Assembly (NCBI GenBank): GCA_032123435.1
Contig: JAQBFJ010000088.1
Location: forward strand, 1-5,583
DNA: 5,583 nucleotides
Reading direction: 5' to 3'
Source of the DNA: JAQBFJ01 sp032123435
Lineage (GTDB): Bacteria; Verrucomicrobiota; Kiritimatiellia; UBA8416; JAQBFJ01
Shown one piece after another: positions 5,336 through 5,583 of the stretch. The position numbers were made by a program, and so were the translations under genes. The stretch's first letter is position 1. Every line of letters starts with the position of its first letter. The notes beneath the pieces are model-generated. The model had not been told where the DNA came from and ran no database searches. It was given only the letters and a program-made list of their open reading frames with translations.

Positions 5336-5382
5336 GTTGCATCAAACCAGGTATTGCGAAGCAATATTGGATTTGATGCAAC
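5336..5382 (+). repeat. Inverted repeat B, right copy
   Basis: GTTGCATCAAA (5336-5346) and TTTGATGCAAC (5372-5382) are perfectly complementary over 11 bp. An inner stem TATTGC/GCAATA (5352-5357 and 5361-5366) closes a GAA loop. Confidence 0.8.
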
Positions 5383-5583
5383 CTCGGGTACTCGAGGCGG
5401 GGACGCCCGTCTTCGCAAGGAAGCTTCGACGAGGCAAGCCGGGTGGTAAGAAGAAAGATATTTACCACGGAGTACACGGAGATTCGGAGGAGAAAGAAAA
5501 GAAGAGAGTTGATTTATTTCAGAAACGAATGTTTCAAAAATTAAATCAACAACCTGCATCAGGAGGTGATGAGGTTGTCTCGG

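Larger units (their letters stand above)
5188..5583 (+). repeat. Right tandem-repeat array: one full 270-bp unit and the start of the next
   Basis: TTTACCACGGAGTACACGG begins at 5191 and again at 5461, a period of exactly 270 bp. The 123 comparable bases (5191-5313 against 5461-5583) differ only at one site, A at 5247 against T at 5517, so the units are recently copied or kept alike. The array runs off the right edge. It points the same way as the left array. Each unit carries inverted repeats at 5238-5280, 5280-5307 and 5336-5382, plus a 33-bp module (5408-5440) missing from the left unit. The 90 bp between the MIF gene and the array (5099-5187) is AT-rich and shows no convincing terminator. 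Because 270 is divisible by three, one minus-strand frame stays open through the units, but I see no sign that it is coding. Confidence 0.92.

Noticed and set aside
5116..5559. Open frame on the minus strand through the right array (147 codons), plus a shorter overlapping one at 5289-5477
   Set aside because: The protein repeats itself because the 270-bp period is a multiple of three. It has low-information, Arg/Pro/Ser-rich content and no start signals. Similar entries in databases would be annotation artefacts of the same repeat.
1..5583. Integron cassette array with attC-like hairpins
   Set aside because: The GTTGATT and GTTGCAT arms do not fit the GTTRRRY core, no integrase is seen, and the genes between the arrays lie in mixed orientations with their own promoters.

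Overview
This is a bacterial chromosomal segment with moderate GC and Shine-Dalgarno-led genes. A compact block of seven genes (about 363-5098) lies between two stretches of a long, hairpin-rich, direct tandem repeat (1-331 and about 5188-5583). There are no rRNA, tRNA, transposase or phage genes, so the organism cannot be fixed from this window. The repeat motif ACCACGGAGTACACGGAG and the gene mix suggest an environmental Gram-negative lineage, perhaps in the PVC group (Kiritimatiellota or Lentisphaerota-like). That is a low-confidence impression. The predicted lipoprotein fits a cell envelope of that kind.

Layout: 1-331 is the end of a repeat array. A single-domain CheY-like response regulator (363-731, minus) and a zinc-ribbon membrane protein with a lysine-rich tail (886-1569, plus) diverge from a 154-bp spacer. 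In that spacer the two best promoter candidates share one -35 region. A small predicted lipoprotein (1601-2008, minus) is convergent with the zinc-ribbon gene and starts at a GTG. Next come a Maf-family nucleotide pyrophosphatase (2157-2744, plus) and a Nit1/Nit2-type carbon-nitrogen hydrolase (2747-3553, minus), whose stop codons are only 2 bp apart. A histone-deacetylase-family hydrolase (3751-4704, plus) and a MIF-like tautomerase (4751-5098, plus) follow, probably as one operon. The second repeat array runs from about 5188 off the right edge.

How the genes may relate: Maf, Nit-type amidase and MIF-type tautomerase are all small-molecule sanitation or keto-acid enzymes, and the deacetylase acts on acetylated amines or lysines. 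A loose metabolite-repair neighbourhood is possible, but the strands alternate and only the last two genes look co-transcribed. The regulator has no kinase or output domain beside it.

The most unusual DNA is the repeat. Its units are 270 bp (right) and 296 bp (left), each carrying several nested inverted repeats. The three transitions found at paired positions between the left and right copies all keep G-U pairing on the plus strand. The gene block starts and ends at the same point of the repeat unit, with a 17-bp sequence present at both junctions.
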